DNA of 64,000 bases from Streptomyces sp. AA1529 (lineage in GTDB: Bacteria; Actinomycetota; Actinomycetes; Streptomycetales; Streptomycetaceae), in contig NZ_ALAP01000083.1 in assembly GCF_000280905.1 (NCBI RefSeq), positions 1 to 64,000 on the forward strand, in the 5' to 3' direction. Position numbers and translations under genes: made by a program. The notes under the pieces were generated by a model. It did no database searches. It was not told the origin of the DNA and saw only the letters and a list, made by a program, of their open reading frames with translations. Shown here piece by piece: positions 53,180 through 62,598 of this stretch; the first letter of the stretch is position 1; every line of letters begins with the position of its first letter.

Positions 53180-54544
53180 TCAGGCCCGCGCGCCGGGCGC
53201 TCCGTCCACCGGGCGCTCCCCGGCCGGTCCGCCCCCGGCAGCGGTGTCCTCCGGGGGCTCCGGGCCGTCGTCGGCCTCCCGGGAACTCCCGGCCGTACGG
53301 GAGCCCCGGGCCTCCCGTACGGCCCGCGCGTACCCGCTGGTGCGTGCGTCGTAGGCCAGCAGCTGCGGCAGGGCGGCGGCCAGCAGCGCCACGCCCGCGA
53401 CGCAGGCCAGCCCGCCCGACCACACGGAGGTGCGGACGGAGGTGAGCGACGCCACCCCGCCCGAGCGGACCTGTCCCAGTTGCGGGCCCGCGGAGAAGGA
53501 CAGCAGTTCGATGCCGGCGAGCCGGCCGCGCAGCGCGTCCGGGACGGTCTGGTTCCACATCGTCGAGCGGAAGATCCCGCTGACCATGTCGAAGGCACCG
53601 GACAGCACGAGGAAGAACAGCACCAGCCACACGTTGCGCACCAGCCCGGCGGCCGTCATGGCCGCGCCCCAGCCCGCGGCGGCCAGCAGCACCGCGCGCC
53701 CGTGCCGGTGCACCCGCGAGGACCAGCCGCTGGTCGCGCTCACCAGCATCGAGCCGAACGGCAGCGCCGCGTACATCAGGCCCAGCGCCCACTCCGCGTC
53801 CAACTGGTCGGCCAGGAAGGGGAAGAGCGCGAGCGGGAACGCGAACAGCATCGCCACCACGTCCACCGCGTAGGTGCCCAGCAGATCCTTGCGGCGCCAC
53901 GCGTACCGCGCGCCCTCCGCGATCCCGCGCAGCGACGGCTTCTCCGCGTCGTGCCCCGGCGGCGAGGCGGCCAGCCGCAGCGCCATCAGCACGGACAGCA
54001 GATAGGTCGCCAGGTCGATCGCGTACGCCGCCTCCAGCCCCGCGTACGCGAGCAGCACCCCGGCCAGCGCCGGGCCCGCCACCCCGCCCACCTGCCAGCG
54101 CAGCGCGTTGAGCGCCGCCGCCGCGCTCAGCTGTTCGTGCGCGACGATCCGCGGCAGGAGCGCGTCCAGCGCGGGCCGCTGGATGCCGTTCAGTGCGCTG
54201 CTGAGCGCCGCCGCGACATACAGCGGCCACACCATCGGGTGCGGGAGCAGGGTGTTGACCAGCAGCCCCAGGGCCACCGCGCCCATCGCGATCTCGCTGC
54301 CCAGCACCAGGGTGCGCCGGTCGAACGCGTCGGCGAGCGCTCCGCCGTACAGCCCGAAGACGATCAGCGGTACCAGCTCCACGGCGCCCAGCGCGCCCAC
54401 CGCGGTCGCCGAGCCGGTCAGCTCCTTGACCTGGAGGGGCAGCGCGACGAACGTCAGGAAACTGCCGAAGGTGGTGACCAGACCCGCGGTCCACAGGATG
54501 CGGAAGTCGCGGGACTCCCGCCAGGGGGAGAGATCGGGCAGCAC
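53180..54544 (-). CDS. MFS transporter (EntS/DHA3-like)
   Basis: A 454-residue exporter with 12 membrane helices. LTFVALPLQVKELTGSATAVG and the motif ALADAFDRRTLVL are of the EntS/drug exporter type. A Pro/Gly-rich, acidic tail of about 50 residues ends it. GTG 54544 with GGAAGGAT upstream is chosen; a longer frame to 54694 lacks support. It is convergent with the small gene and near the iron-controlled heme oxygenase, but no iron box is seen before it. Substrate unknown. Confidence 0.85.
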   Translation of the reverse strand: MLPDLSPWRESRDFRILWTAGLVTTFGSFLTFVALPLQVKELTGSATAVGALGAVELVPLIVFGLYGGALADAFDRRTLVLGSEIAMGAVALGLLVNTLLPHPMVWPLYVAAALSSALNGIQRPALDALLPRIVAHEQLSAAAALNALRWQVGGVAGPALAGVLLAYAGLEAAYAIDLATYLLSVLMALRLAASPPGHDAEKPSLRGIAEGARYAWRRKDLLGTYAVDVVAMLFAFPLALFPFLADQLDAEWALGLMYAALPFGSMLVSATSGWSSRVHRHGRAVLLAAAGWGAAMTAAGLVRNVWLVLFFLVLSGAFDMVSGIFRSTMWNQTVPDALRGRLAGIELLSFSAGPQLGQVRSGGVASLTSVRTSVWSGGLACVAGVALLAAALPQLLAYDARTSGYARAVREARGSRTAGSSREADDGPEPPEDTAAGGGPAGERPVDGAPGARA

Positions 54545-54641
54545 GAGGGGGCATCCTTCCGCCGCCCGAACGGCGTCGGCAACCGGATTTCCCCCGCGGG
54601 GCGTCGTCGGCGGACCGCCCCGGGTACGGTCCCCGGCCCGG

Positions 54642-55652
54642 TCAGGCCAGGAGCTCCTTGCCGTCGGGCGGCACGGCGTGCGCGAAGCCCTCACCCGCCG
54701 CCCAGCGCCGTACCTCCTGGAGCGCCGTCTCCGCCAGCCGGTCCAGCTCGTTGCCCTGCGAACCGGCCAGATGCGGGGTGATCAGCGCGTTCTCGCACTC
54801 CCACAGCGGGTGGCCGGGCGGCAGCACCTCGGGCTCGGTGACGTCCAGCACCGCCCGCAGCCGGCCGCCGCACACCTCCTGGGTGAGCGCCTCCTGGTCG
54901 ACGACCGCACCGCGCGCGGTGTTGATCAGGGTGCCGCCGTCCCGCAGCAGCGCGAGCAGCTCGGCGCTCACCAGGCCGCGGGTGGCGGGCAGCAGCGGAG
55001 TGTGCACGCTGACGACGTCCGACGCGGCGAACAGCTCCGCCAGGTCCGTGCGAACCGCGCCGAGCGCCGCCGCCTCGGCCTCGTCCACGTACGGGTCGTA
55101 CAGGAGCACCCGCAGCTCGTGGGCGCGCAGCAGGGCCATGACGCGCCGGCCGATCAGGGAGGCGCTCAGGATGCCCACGGTACGGCGGTGGTTGCCCAGC
55201 AGCGGGTCGGTCAGCAACAGCTCCCCGCGGGCCCGCCGCTGCCGGTAGGCCCGGGCCGCGGGCAGCACCTGCTTGTTCGCCAGCAGGATCATCGCGAGCG
55301 TGTACTCGGCGACGGGGACGGCGTTCGCGGCCGCCGCGGTCGAGACCTCGATGCCGCGGGCCCAGCACGCCGGGGTGAGGTGCCCCCGCACGCTGCCCGC
55401 GGTGTGCACCACCGCGCGCAGTTCCGGGGCGCGCGCGAGGACGGCGGCGTCCAGCGGCGGGCAGCCCCAGCCGGTGATGAGGAGCTCCACCTCGGGGAGG
55501 ACTCTGCGGGCCGCCTGAGTGGTGAAGTCGCTCAGCACCGGTTCGGCGAGGTTTACCACCTCGCCGAACCGGAGCCGTGTGGCGGGCTTCAGCACGGCCT
55601 CCGCCGCCCTCTCGTCCATCGCGAGCGCGGCGACTGGCTTGGTGCGGGGCAT
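54642..55652 (-). CDS. D-isomer-specific 2-hydroxyacid dehydrogenase family protein
   Basis: A 336-residue NAD-dependent enzyme of the phosphoglycerate-dehydrogenase family. The Rossmann segment VGILSASLIGRRVMALLR has a Gly-to-Ser change in the usual GxGxxG, so cofactor binding may be altered. Catalytic Arg (INTARGAVVD), Glu (LDVTEPEVLPPGHPL) and His (ITPHLAGSQG) are in place. ATG 55652 follows GGGAGC. The substrate is not clear. It lies between the MFS gene and the DUF397/XRE pair. Confidence 0.88.
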   Translation of the reverse strand: MPRTKPVAALAMDERAAEAVLKPATRLRFGEVVNLAEPVLSDFTTQAARRVLPEVELLITGWGCPPLDAAVLARAPELRAVVHTAGSVRGHLTPACWARGIEVSTAAAANAVPVAEYTLAMILLANKQVLPAARAYRQRRARGELLLTDPLLGNHRRTVGILSASLIGRRVMALLRAHELRVLLYDPYVDEAEAAALGAVRTDLAELFAASDVVSVHTPLLPATRGLVSAELLALLRDGGTLINTARGAVVDQEALTQEVCGGRLRAVLDVTEPEVLPPGHPLWECENALITPHLAGSQGNELDRLAETALQEVRRWAAGEGFAHAVPPDGKELLA

Positions 55653-55677
55653 TCTGCTCCCGAGGTGTCGGTGGTGG

Positions 55678-55878
55678 TCAGCGCCCGGAGGTCTGCACAC
55701 CTTCGACAAACGCCCGCCAAGCGTCGGGCGAGAACGCGAGGGGGGCGCGGGCGGTGTCCTTGCTGTCACGCACTGGGACGATCCCGTCGCCGGACGCGAG
55801 CGCCGGGGCCCACTCGACGCAGTTGCCGCCCCCTCCGTCGCTGTAGCTGGACTTGATCCATACGGGCTTCTCGCTCAT
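55678..55878 (-). CDS. DUF397 protein
   Basis: A 66-residue protein of the DUF397 family. It begins VWIKSSYSDGGGGNCVEWAP and ends AFSPDAWRAFVEGVQ, both diagnostic. DUF397 proteins are encoded beside XRE-DUF5753 regulators in streptomycetes and act with them in development. The upstream XRE gene reads 113 bases into this gene in another frame, which is far more than the usual short overlap. Confidence 0.92.
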   Translation of the reverse strand: MSEKPVWIKSSYSDGGGGNCVEWAPALASGDGIVPVRDSKDTARAPLAFSPDAWRAFVEGVQTSGR

Positions 55879-56710
55879 ATGCTTCCCTCACGGTCTCGAT
55901 GAAGTCCAATGAAGCATGCGGGCTGAGAGAACATGCCCGCAAGTGATCATAGACACCGCGCGACATGGTCACCGCTCCCCTGTCGTCATAGGGGCGCCCA
56001 CCTTGCGGCCCTTCCACATGAACCGAGAGCTGCCCGCTCTCGAAGCCCAGCAGCGTGAAGGGAGTTGCTCTTGCCGCGGCCGCCACGGAGAACGGCAGGA
56101 CTTGCAGTGTCAGCGTCGGGTAACGCGTGACTGCGTCCCGGAGGAAGCGAAGTTGGGCAGCCATTACGTCCGGCCCTCCGACGTTTGCGCGCAAGCAGGC
56201 TTCATGCAGCACAACCCAGATCCGGGGCGATGCCTCTCGGTTCATCGCGTCGCGGCGCCGTATGCGGCCCGCCACCTTGGCATCCAGATCCCGAGGATCT
56301 GCCCCAGGCGTGACTGCCTCCAACGCTGCCCGCGCGTACTCCGGAGTCTGGAGCAGGCCGTAGATGAAGAGGGTTGAGTAGTCCTCGATCACCTCGGCTT
56401 CGTGCTCTGCGTCGATGAAGGGCGCGAACCACGACGGATGCTCGCCTTCGATGATGCGGCGAAGCTGTCGTGCGAAGAGTCCTCCTGTGCCGAACACCTT
56501 GTCGCACCCCTCCGCGAAGCGCTGCGAGGGGATGAGCGACCCGGATTCGACCTTGCTCACATAGCTCTTGCTGTAGCCCGTCGCGTGCCCTAACGCTTCC
56601 TGCGACATGCGCCGGGCTTCCCGGAACCGCAGCACGTCTTCACCGAACGCGCCGCTTGGCTCGTGGTTCAACCTTGGTTTCCCAGGCTGACTCTTCCTCG
56701 TGCGTGACAT
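55766..56710 (-). CDS. XRE-family regulator with DUF5753 domain
   Basis: A 314-residue DNA-binding regulator. The helix-turn-helix is at about 30-80 (RMSQEALGHATGYSKSYVSKVESG). The DUF5753 domain follows from about 90 (WFAPFIDAEHEAEVIEDY, LLQTPEYARA, RIWVVLHEACLRANVGG). The usual end is near DFIETVREAYERE. The frame then runs another ~36 basic residues through the DUF397 gene, suggesting the normal stop was lost. ATG 56710 is chosen over TTG 56737. A TTA codon at 56593-56591 lies in the recognition domain. Together with DUF397 it looks like a developmental regulatory pair. Confidence 0.9.
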   Translation of the reverse strand: MSRTRKSQPGKPRLNHEPSGAFGEDVLRFREARRMSQEALGHATGYSKSYVSKVESGSLIPSQRFAEGCDKVFGTGGLFARQLRRIIEGEHPSWFAPFIDAEHEAEVIEDYSTLFIYGLLQTPEYARAALEAVTPGADPRDLDAKVAGRIRRRDAMNREASPRIWVVLHEACLRANVGGPDVMAAQLRFLRDAVTRYPTLTLQVLPFSVAAAARATPFTLLGFESGQLSVHVEGPQGGRPYDDRGAVTMSRGVYDHLRACSLSPHASLDFIETVREAYEREARMDQVQLQRRRGRQLRRVGPGARVRRRDRPSA

Positions 56711-56847
56711 GCAAGTTGCCCTTTCAGACAGGGGCAATCGAAGGCTTCCAACGTTGAATACTTCCGCTCAACCCGCGCCATCTTAGATCCTTCCGTGTTC
56801 TTCTCACCACAGAAAGTAGCCAGCAACTACCGCAGCAGGTGGGAAGC

Positions 56848-57027
56848 ATGGAGCAAGAGGGTTCTCAGCAGGAGCAGTCGGTGCCCTGTCAGGACTGTGA
56901 ATGGTTCCGAATGATGATCAGCAGGGCTGCCTGGGACCCGAAGTCGCGGGCTGACCTCGAAGCGCTCTTTGGCGCACATTTGCACCGGAAGCACGCGCCG
57001 ACCGAATCACGGCTCCGGAGTGTGTGA
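56848..57027 (+). CDS. Small protein of unknown function
   Basis: A 59-residue protein from ATG 56848, with AGGTGGGAAG upstream. CQDCEWFRMMISRAAWDPKSRADLEALFGAHLHRKH contains two Cys and a His-rich tail, consistent with a small metal-binding fold. It is divergent from the XRE regulator gene, with 137 bases between the starts, and one base before the next small gene. Similar small genes often accompany XRE-DUF397 pairs. Function unknown. Confidence 0.68.
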   Translation: MEQEGSQQEQSVPCQDCEWFRMMISRAAWDPKSRADLEALFGAHLHRKHAPTESRLRSV

Positions 57028-57028
57028 G

Positions 57029-57226
57029 ATGTGGGCCGTGGGTGACGCGGCGCAGGACAGGAAGACCGGGAGGACGGGGGAGATCATCCAGGTGACGGGA
57101 CCCGCGCCGTTCATCTACCGGCTCAAGGTCCAGGAGGACGGCCAACCACCCCTCGTCGTCTACCGGTACGGCGACCAGTTGCAGGCCGTTCACCGGCCCG
57201 AGCCCGTCGCCGTGCGTCGTACGTGA
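57029..57226 (+). CDS. Small beta-rich protein of unknown function
   Basis: A 65-residue protein that starts one base after the previous stop. MWAVGDAAQDRKTGRTGEIIQV has the shape of a small SH3-like barrel (KOW-like), with YRLKVQEDGQPPLVVYRYGDQL. No enzyme motif is seen. It is probably cotranscribed with the small gene before it. Confidence 0.68.
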   Translation: MWAVGDAAQDRKTGRTGEIIQVTGPAPFIYRLKVQEDGQPPLVVYRYGDQLQAVHRPEPVAVRRT

Positions 57227-57289
57227 AGGGACACCGCAGGTCCGGCGGGAAACCGAGGCCGCACCTGACCACAACGCTCACCGCAACCC

Positions 57290-60283
57290 CTACCGCTGCC
57301 TGCGCACCAGTTCGTGGAACAGTCCGTCCGGGTCGGCCAGCAGCTGCGCCGGTGCGCCCTGCTGGACGACCCGCCCCCGCGACATGACGATCACCCGGTC
57401 GGCGTCCAGCACCGTGGACAGCCGGTGGGCGATGACGATCCGGGTGGCCCGCAGCTCCCGGGTGGACTCGGTGACCACGCGCTGGGTGGCGTTGTCCAGC
57501 GCGCTGGTGGCCTCGTCGAAGAAGAGCAGACGCGGGCGCCGCACCAGCGCCTGCGCGATCATCAGGCGCTGCCGCTGGCCGCCGGAGACGGTGCCGCCGC
57601 CGTCGGACAGCATGGTGTGCAGCCCCATCGGCATGGCCTTGATGTCCTCGGCGACGCCCGCCCTGCGCGCCGCCTCCCACACCTCCTCCAGCGGGAAGGT
57701 CTCGGCACCGCAGATGCACTCCAGGATGGAGCCCGCGTGCGGCTGCGCGTTCTGCAGGACGACCCCGCACTGGCGGCGCACCGCCGCCTGGTCCAGCGAG
57801 GAGAGGTCCTGCCCGTCGTAGCGCACCTCGCCGGAGACCGGCCGCTCGAAGCCGATCAGCAGCCGCAGCAGTGTCGACTTGCCGCAGCCGCTCGCCCCCA
57901 CGATCGCCACGAACTCCCCGGGCTCCACCCGGAAGGAGACGCCGTCCAGGACCGGCGGCCCGTCCTCGGAGTAGCGGAACGCCACGTCCCGCACCTCCAG
58001 CGCGCCCGACAGCGTGCCCGGCTGCACGCTGCCGCCGCGCACCTCGGGCAGCTCCCGCAGCACCGGCTTGAGCTGCTCGTACATCGGCAGTACGGCCGCA
58101 CACGAGATGAGCGCGTTGGTCAACTGCGTGACGGAGGTCAGCAGCAGCGTCATGGCGGTGGTGAAGGTGAGGAACCCGCTGGGGGACAGGGTGCCCCGGG
58201 CCGGACCCGCCAGCAGCACGAACAGCAGCAGCATCGCCAGCGGCAGATAGACCGCGTTGACGACCGTGCTCAGATTGCGGATGCGCCCGGCCCGCCGCTG
58301 CAGCTCCCGGCTGCGGGCGAACTCCGTGGCCCAGGCCGCGTACGCGAACGACTCGGCCGCCGCCACCCGCAGCTTCGGCAGCCCCCGCAGCGTCTGGAAC
58401 GCCTGATTGTTCAGCTTGTTGTTGAGCTTCACCAGCCGGCGCTGCCAGCGCAGCTGCCACAGCCCGGTCGCGGCGAACACCGCCGCGACGACCGTCAGCA
58501 CCCCCAGCGCCGCGAGGGCGAGCGGCACGCTGTAGGCCAGCAGCAGCACCAGGTTGACCGCGGCCAGGGTGCCGGACTGCACGACGGTCGAGCTGATGCC
58601 CGACAGCACCCGTCTGATGGCGCTCACCCCCATGGCGGCGCTGGCCAGCTCCCCGGTGGAGCGCTCGGCGAAGAACCGCGTGGGCAGCCGCAGCAGCCGG
58701 TCCCACACCGCGGGTTGCAGACTCGCCTCGATCCGGCCCTCCAGCCGCAGCAGTGCCGTGTTCTGCAGCAGCATGAACGCCGCCGCCACCACCGCCGTGC
58801 CCACCAGCCCGAGGGCGGCCTGCACGATGAGACCCTTCTCCGCGGCCGGTACGTACGCGCCGAGCACCTGCCCGGTGGCCACCGGCACCAGCGCACCGAG
58901 GCCGACCGCGACGAGCCCGCTCAGCACCAGCGTGAGCAGGTCGCCGCGGGCGCCGTGCAGCGCGAACCGCAGCAGCCGCCGGGCGGGCAGCGGCTGTTCG
59001 GGCAGCGGCCGGTAGAACATCACCGCGCGCGGCGCGAAGGCGCCCGCGTTCGACGGGCCGATCCGCCAGCGGCTGCCGCTGCCGGGCTGCACGGCCTCGT
59101 ACCGGCCGCGCCGCCACAGCAGCGCCACCGGCGCGCCGCTCGCGGCACGGTGGCCCACCAGCGGTCCGGCGTTCTCCTTCCACCAGTCCCCGGACAGCCT
59201 CACCGGGCGGGTACGCAGCCCCGAGGTGAGCGCCAGCCGCTCCACGGGGTCCATGCGGTCGTCCCGGGAGAGCCCTTCGGGGGGTGGCCGCAGGGTGACT
59301 CCGGCCGCCTCGGCGACCGCCCGGCACACCGCGAGCGTGCTGTCCTCGGTGCGCTCTCCCGCGCCGCCGGGACCGCTCCGTGCCGAGGTGTCGATCGAGG
59401 CGAGCAGCGCCTCGTCGGCCTCGGCGCGTACCGTCTCGCCCGCCTCCATCCCGGCGGCCGTGCGGTCCTCGTGGGCGCGCTCCAGCTGGTCGATCCAGCG
59501 GTCCAGGGTGGACAGCAGCCGGGCGAGCTGGTCGACCATGAGCTGCCAGGTCGCCCCGTCGACCAGCAGCTCGCCCGCGGTCCCGTACCGCACGCTGCCC
59601 GGTGCCACCGGCATCCACAGGATGTCGTCGTCGGTCGCCGGGTCCTGCCCGGCTCCGGACCGCTCGTGCCCGGGGCGGCCGTCCAGCGGGGCCTCGAACA
59701 GCGCCCGCAGCCCGCGCCCCACGCCCCGCACGAAGGCGTCCTCCAGCGGGCCGAGCCCGGCCTGGTCGCCGTACGCCGCCGCACCGGCGGTGCCGTAGGC
59801 CGGGTACGCGCCGGTGTCGTGGCCGGCGTATCCGCCGGGGCCGTACCCCTCCTGATACTGCGGGAACAGCTCCAGCAGCGGGATCCGGCGCAGCACGGCG
59901 CCGCGCACCGGGCGTCCCACCAGCGTGTGCCGGGGTCCCTGGACGGGGCCGAGCAGCAGGGTGCCCGCCGCCAGCCGTCCCAGGAAGTGCCAGTGGCCCT
60001 GCCCGGCGGCGTCCACCGCGAACACGTCCATGGCGCCGCCGGCCACCAGCCACAGCACGTGCGGCCCCTCCAGCTCCGGTCCGCCGCCGGGCGTGTGCGC
60101 CACCGCCTCGCCGAGCTGCCCGAAGTGCGCGATCACCACGTCGGTCACCGTGCCGGTGCCGGTACCGGTGCCGGTACCGGTGCCGGGCGCCGTGTGGTGC
60201 GGCGCGCCGTGCACCGCGGGGTCCGCGGCCGGGTCCACCGCGGGGTGCCGCGGCGGGCCCCCGGCCGGATGGGCGTACGTCAC
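57290..60283 (-). CDS. NHLM-type bacteriocin export ABC transporter, second subunit
   Basis: A 997-residue protein of the TIGR03797-like type. A ~420-residue cytoplasmic N-terminal region with a cupin-like sequence precedes six membrane helices and an ABC ATPase: Walker A IVGASGCGKST, signature VSGGQRQRLMI, Walker B LLFFDEATSALD, and switch His in IAHRLST. No C39 peptidase domain is present. The start is GTG 60283, with GAGG upstream, nine bases after the C39 transporter. A Gly-Thr repeat near residues 34-45 comes from hexamer tandem repeats. It likely pairs with the upstream C39 transporter to export the Gly-Gly peptide. Confidence 0.92.
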   Translation of the reverse strand: MTYAHPAGGPPRHPAVDPAADPAVHGAPHHTAPGTGTGTGTGTGTVTDVVIAHFGQLGEAVAHTPGGGPELEGPHVLWLVAGGAMDVFAVDAAGQGHWHFLGRLAAGTLLLGPVQGPRHTLVGRPVRGAVLRRIPLLELFPQYQEGYGPGGYAGHDTGAYPAYGTAGAAAYGDQAGLGPLEDAFVRGVGRGLRALFEAPLDGRPGHERSGAGQDPATDDDILWMPVAPGSVRYGTAGELLVDGATWQLMVDQLARLLSTLDRWIDQLERAHEDRTAAGMEAGETVRAEADEALLASIDTSARSGPGGAGERTEDSTLAVCRAVAEAAGVTLRPPPEGLSRDDRMDPVERLALTSGLRTRPVRLSGDWWKENAGPLVGHRAASGAPVALLWRRGRYEAVQPGSGSRWRIGPSNAGAFAPRAVMFYRPLPEQPLPARRLLRFALHGARGDLLTLVLSGLVAVGLGALVPVATGQVLGAYVPAAEKGLIVQAALGLVGTAVVAAAFMLLQNTALLRLEGRIEASLQPAVWDRLLRLPTRFFAERSTGELASAAMGVSAIRRVLSGISSTVVQSGTLAAVNLVLLLAYSVPLALAALGVLTVVAAVFAATGLWQLRWQRRLVKLNNKLNNQAFQTLRGLPKLRVAAAESFAYAAWATEFARSRELQRRAGRIRNLSTVVNAVYLPLAMLLLFVLLAGPARGTLSPSGFLTFTTAMTLLLTSVTQLTNALISCAAVLPMYEQLKPVLRELPEVRGGSVQPGTLSGALEVRDVAFRYSEDGPPVLDGVSFRVEPGEFVAIVGASGCGKSTLLRLLIGFERPVSGEVRYDGQDLSSLDQAAVRRQCGVVLQNAQPHAGSILECICGAETFPLEEVWEAARRAGVAEDIKAMPMGLHTMLSDGGGTVSGGQRQRLMIAQALVRRPRLLFFDEATSALDNATQRVVTESTRELRATRIVIAHRLSTVLDADRVIVMSRGRVVQQGAPAQLLADPDGLFHELVRRQR
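60149..60187. repeat. Hexamer tandem repeat inside the second NHLM transporter
   Basis: GGTGCC and GGTACC alternate about six times in 60149-60187. In the gene frame they encode alternating Gly-Thr. Repeat number could vary without changing frame. Confidence 0.8.
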
Positions 60284-60291
60284 CGGATGCC

Positions 60292-62598
60292 TCAGTGCTC
60301 CTCGACCAGTCGCGCGTACGGGCCCCGCGCGGCCAGCAGTTGTTCGTGCCGTCCCCGCTCCACCGCCGTGCCGCGGTCCAGCACCACGATCTCGTCGCTG
60401 TCCCGCACGGTGCTCAGCCGGTGCGCGATCAGCACGCAGGCGCAGCCGCGCCGCCGCAGGTTGTCGATGATGACGGCCTCGGTCTCCGCGTCCAGCGCGC
60501 TGGTCACCTCGTCCAGCACCAGGATGCTGGGCCGCCGCACCAGTGCGCGGGCGATCTCCAGCCGCTGCCGCTGGCCCCCGGAGAAGTTGCGGCCGTCCTG
60601 CTCGACCCGGCTGTGCAGGCCGCCGGGGCGGCGCGCCACGTCCTCGTGCAGCGCGGCGTCCCGCAGCGCCTCCGCCACCGCGTCGTCGCTGATCGAGGGG
60701 TCCCACAGCGCCACGTTGTCCCGCACGGTGCCCTCGAAGAGGAACACGTCCTGGTCGACGAAGGAGACGGAGGCGGCCAGCGCCCCGCGCGGCAGGTCCT
60801 CCAGCCGCTGCCCGTCGATGCGGATGGCGCCCTCCCACGGCGTGTACAGACCGGCGATCAGGCGGGAGACGGTGGATTTGCCGCTGCCCGAACCGCCGAC
60901 CAGCGCGAGCTGCCGACCGGGGCCCACGGCCAGCGACAGCCCGCTCAGCAGGGGCTTGTCCAGCGGGTTGTAGCCGAAGGTGACGTTCTCCAGCGTCACG
61001 TGCCCGGCCAGCCGCCGGGTGCTGGCGGGCGGCTCGCGCCGGGTGTAGAGCGGATCGGCGGGAAAGGTCTCCACGTCCTTGAGCCGGGCGACGTCAGCGG
61101 CGAAGTCCTGGATGCGGCCCGCCACCGAGTTCAGCCGCGTCAGCGGCGCGGTGAAGCTGGTGACCAGCGCCTGGAACGCGACCAGCAGCCCCGCCGTGAT
61201 GGCTCCCTCCACCGCCCGCGTCCCGCCGATCAGCAGGATCAGGGCGCTGTTGAGGGTGGCCAGGGTGGGCGCGGTCACGGCCAGCGCGGCGCTCGGCACG
61301 CCCAGCCGCTGCTGCACGTCGAGGGTGCCGGCGTGCCGCCCCGCCCAGCGGCGGAAGTAGCCGCTTTCCCCGCCGGTCGCCTTCATCGTCTCGATGAGCT
61401 GCAGACCGCTGTAGGAGATGTTGGTCAGCTTGGCCCGTTCGGCACGCAGCTTCTGCGTGCCGGTGGCCCGCATCCGCACCACCACCCGCATCGCCACCAC
61501 GTTCAGCAGTGCCACACCCACGCCGACGAGGGTCAGCTGCGGGTCGTAGGTCCACAGCAGCGCCGCGTAGCCCACCACGACCACCGCGTCCACCCCCGCC
61601 GCCGCCAGGTCCCGGGCCAGCGTCTCGGCGACGGTGTCGTTGGACTGCAGGCGCTGGACGAGATCGGCCGGGTTGCGCTGCGCGAAGAAGGTCACCGGCA
61701 GCCGCAGCAGATGCCGCAGGAACCGGGCGCTGCTGAGTGTGGAGGAGATCAGCCGGGCACGCAGCAGGTTGCCCTGCTGGATCGCGGTCAGCACGCCGGT
61801 CAGCAGGACGGCGGCGCCCATGGCGGTGAACAGCACCTTCAGCAGCGAGTCCTGCCCGCCGAAGACGAAGCTGTCGATGTAGGTGCGGCTGAGCGCGGGC
61901 ACCGAGGCGCCGACGACGACCAGCAGGAAGCTGGCCACCAGCGCCGCGAGCATCGCGCCCGAGGTGCCGCGCAGCCGCGCGGGCAGCGCGGCCGTCACCC
62001 CGGGCCTGCGGCCGCCCCGGCGGAAGTCCTCGGCGGGCGTGAAGGTCAGCACCACGCCGGTGAAGGAGGAGTCGAACTCCTCCATGGGCACGAATCTGCG
62101 CCCGCGGGCCGGGTCGTTGATGTGCACGCCGCGGCGGCCGAAGCGGCGGCCGAGCCCGTCGAGGACGACGTAGTGGTTGAACTCCCAGAACAGGATGGCC
62201 GGCGCCCGCACCTCGGCCAGCGCCGCGGGCTCCATCTGCATCCCCTTGGCCGTCAGCCCGTAGCCGCGTGCCGCCTTCAGCAGGCTGCTGGCCCGGGAGC
62301 CGTCCCGGGAGACGCCGCAGGCGATGCGCAGCTCCTCCAGCGGTACGTGCCGCCCGTGGTGTCCCAGCACCATGGCCAGCGCCGCGGCGCCGCACTCGAC
62401 GGCCTCCATCTGGAGCACGGTGGGCGTCCGTACGCTGCGCTGCCCGCCCTTGGGCGCCGTCCGCGACCGTCCGGTGCGGGGCGCGGGCGCCGTGCCGCCG
62501 CCGCGGTGCCTGCGCCGGTGCTGCTGCGCGCGCTGCCGCGGGCCCGGCTCCGGGCCCGGTTCGGGGGCCTGTTCGGCGGCCTGCTGACGAGCGGTCAC
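60292..62598 (-). CDS. NHLM-type C39 peptidase-ABC transporter
   Basis: A 768-residue PCAT-type exporter that cuts double-glycine leaders and exports the core. The C39 peptidase is near 65-195 with catalytic Cys in QMEAVECGAAALAMVLGHHG and His/Asp in EFNHYVVLDG. The membrane domain follows from about 215, and then the ATPase: Walker A LVGGSGSGKST, signature NFSGGQRQRLEIARAL, Walker B ILVLDEVTSALD. GTG 62598 overlaps the HlyD stop by four bases. The first ~55 residues are Pro/Arg-rich and variable. Confidence 0.95.
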   Translation of the reverse strand: MTARQQAAEQAPEPGPEPGPRQRAQQHRRRHRGGGTAPAPRTGRSRTAPKGGQRSVRTPTVLQMEAVECGAAALAMVLGHHGRHVPLEELRIACGVSRDGSRASSLLKAARGYGLTAKGMQMEPAALAEVRAPAILFWEFNHYVVLDGLGRRFGRRGVHINDPARGRRFVPMEEFDSSFTGVVLTFTPAEDFRRGGRRPGVTAALPARLRGTSGAMLAALVASFLLVVVGASVPALSRTYIDSFVFGGQDSLLKVLFTAMGAAVLLTGVLTAIQQGNLLRARLISSTLSSARFLRHLLRLPVTFFAQRNPADLVQRLQSNDTVAETLARDLAAAGVDAVVVVGYAALLWTYDPQLTLVGVGVALLNVVAMRVVVRMRATGTQKLRAERAKLTNISYSGLQLIETMKATGGESGYFRRWAGRHAGTLDVQQRLGVPSAALAVTAPTLATLNSALILLIGGTRAVEGAITAGLLVAFQALVTSFTAPLTRLNSVAGRIQDFAADVARLKDVETFPADPLYTRREPPASTRRLAGHVTLENVTFGYNPLDKPLLSGLSLAVGPGRQLALVGGSGSGKSTVSRLIAGLYTPWEGAIRIDGQRLEDLPRGALAASVSFVDQDVFLFEGTVRDNVALWDPSISDDAVAEALRDAALHEDVARRPGGLHSRVEQDGRNFSGGQRQRLEIARALVRRPSILVLDEVTSALDAETEAVIIDNLRRRGCACVLIAHRLSTVRDSDEIVVLDRGTAVERGRHEQLLAARGPYARLVEEH

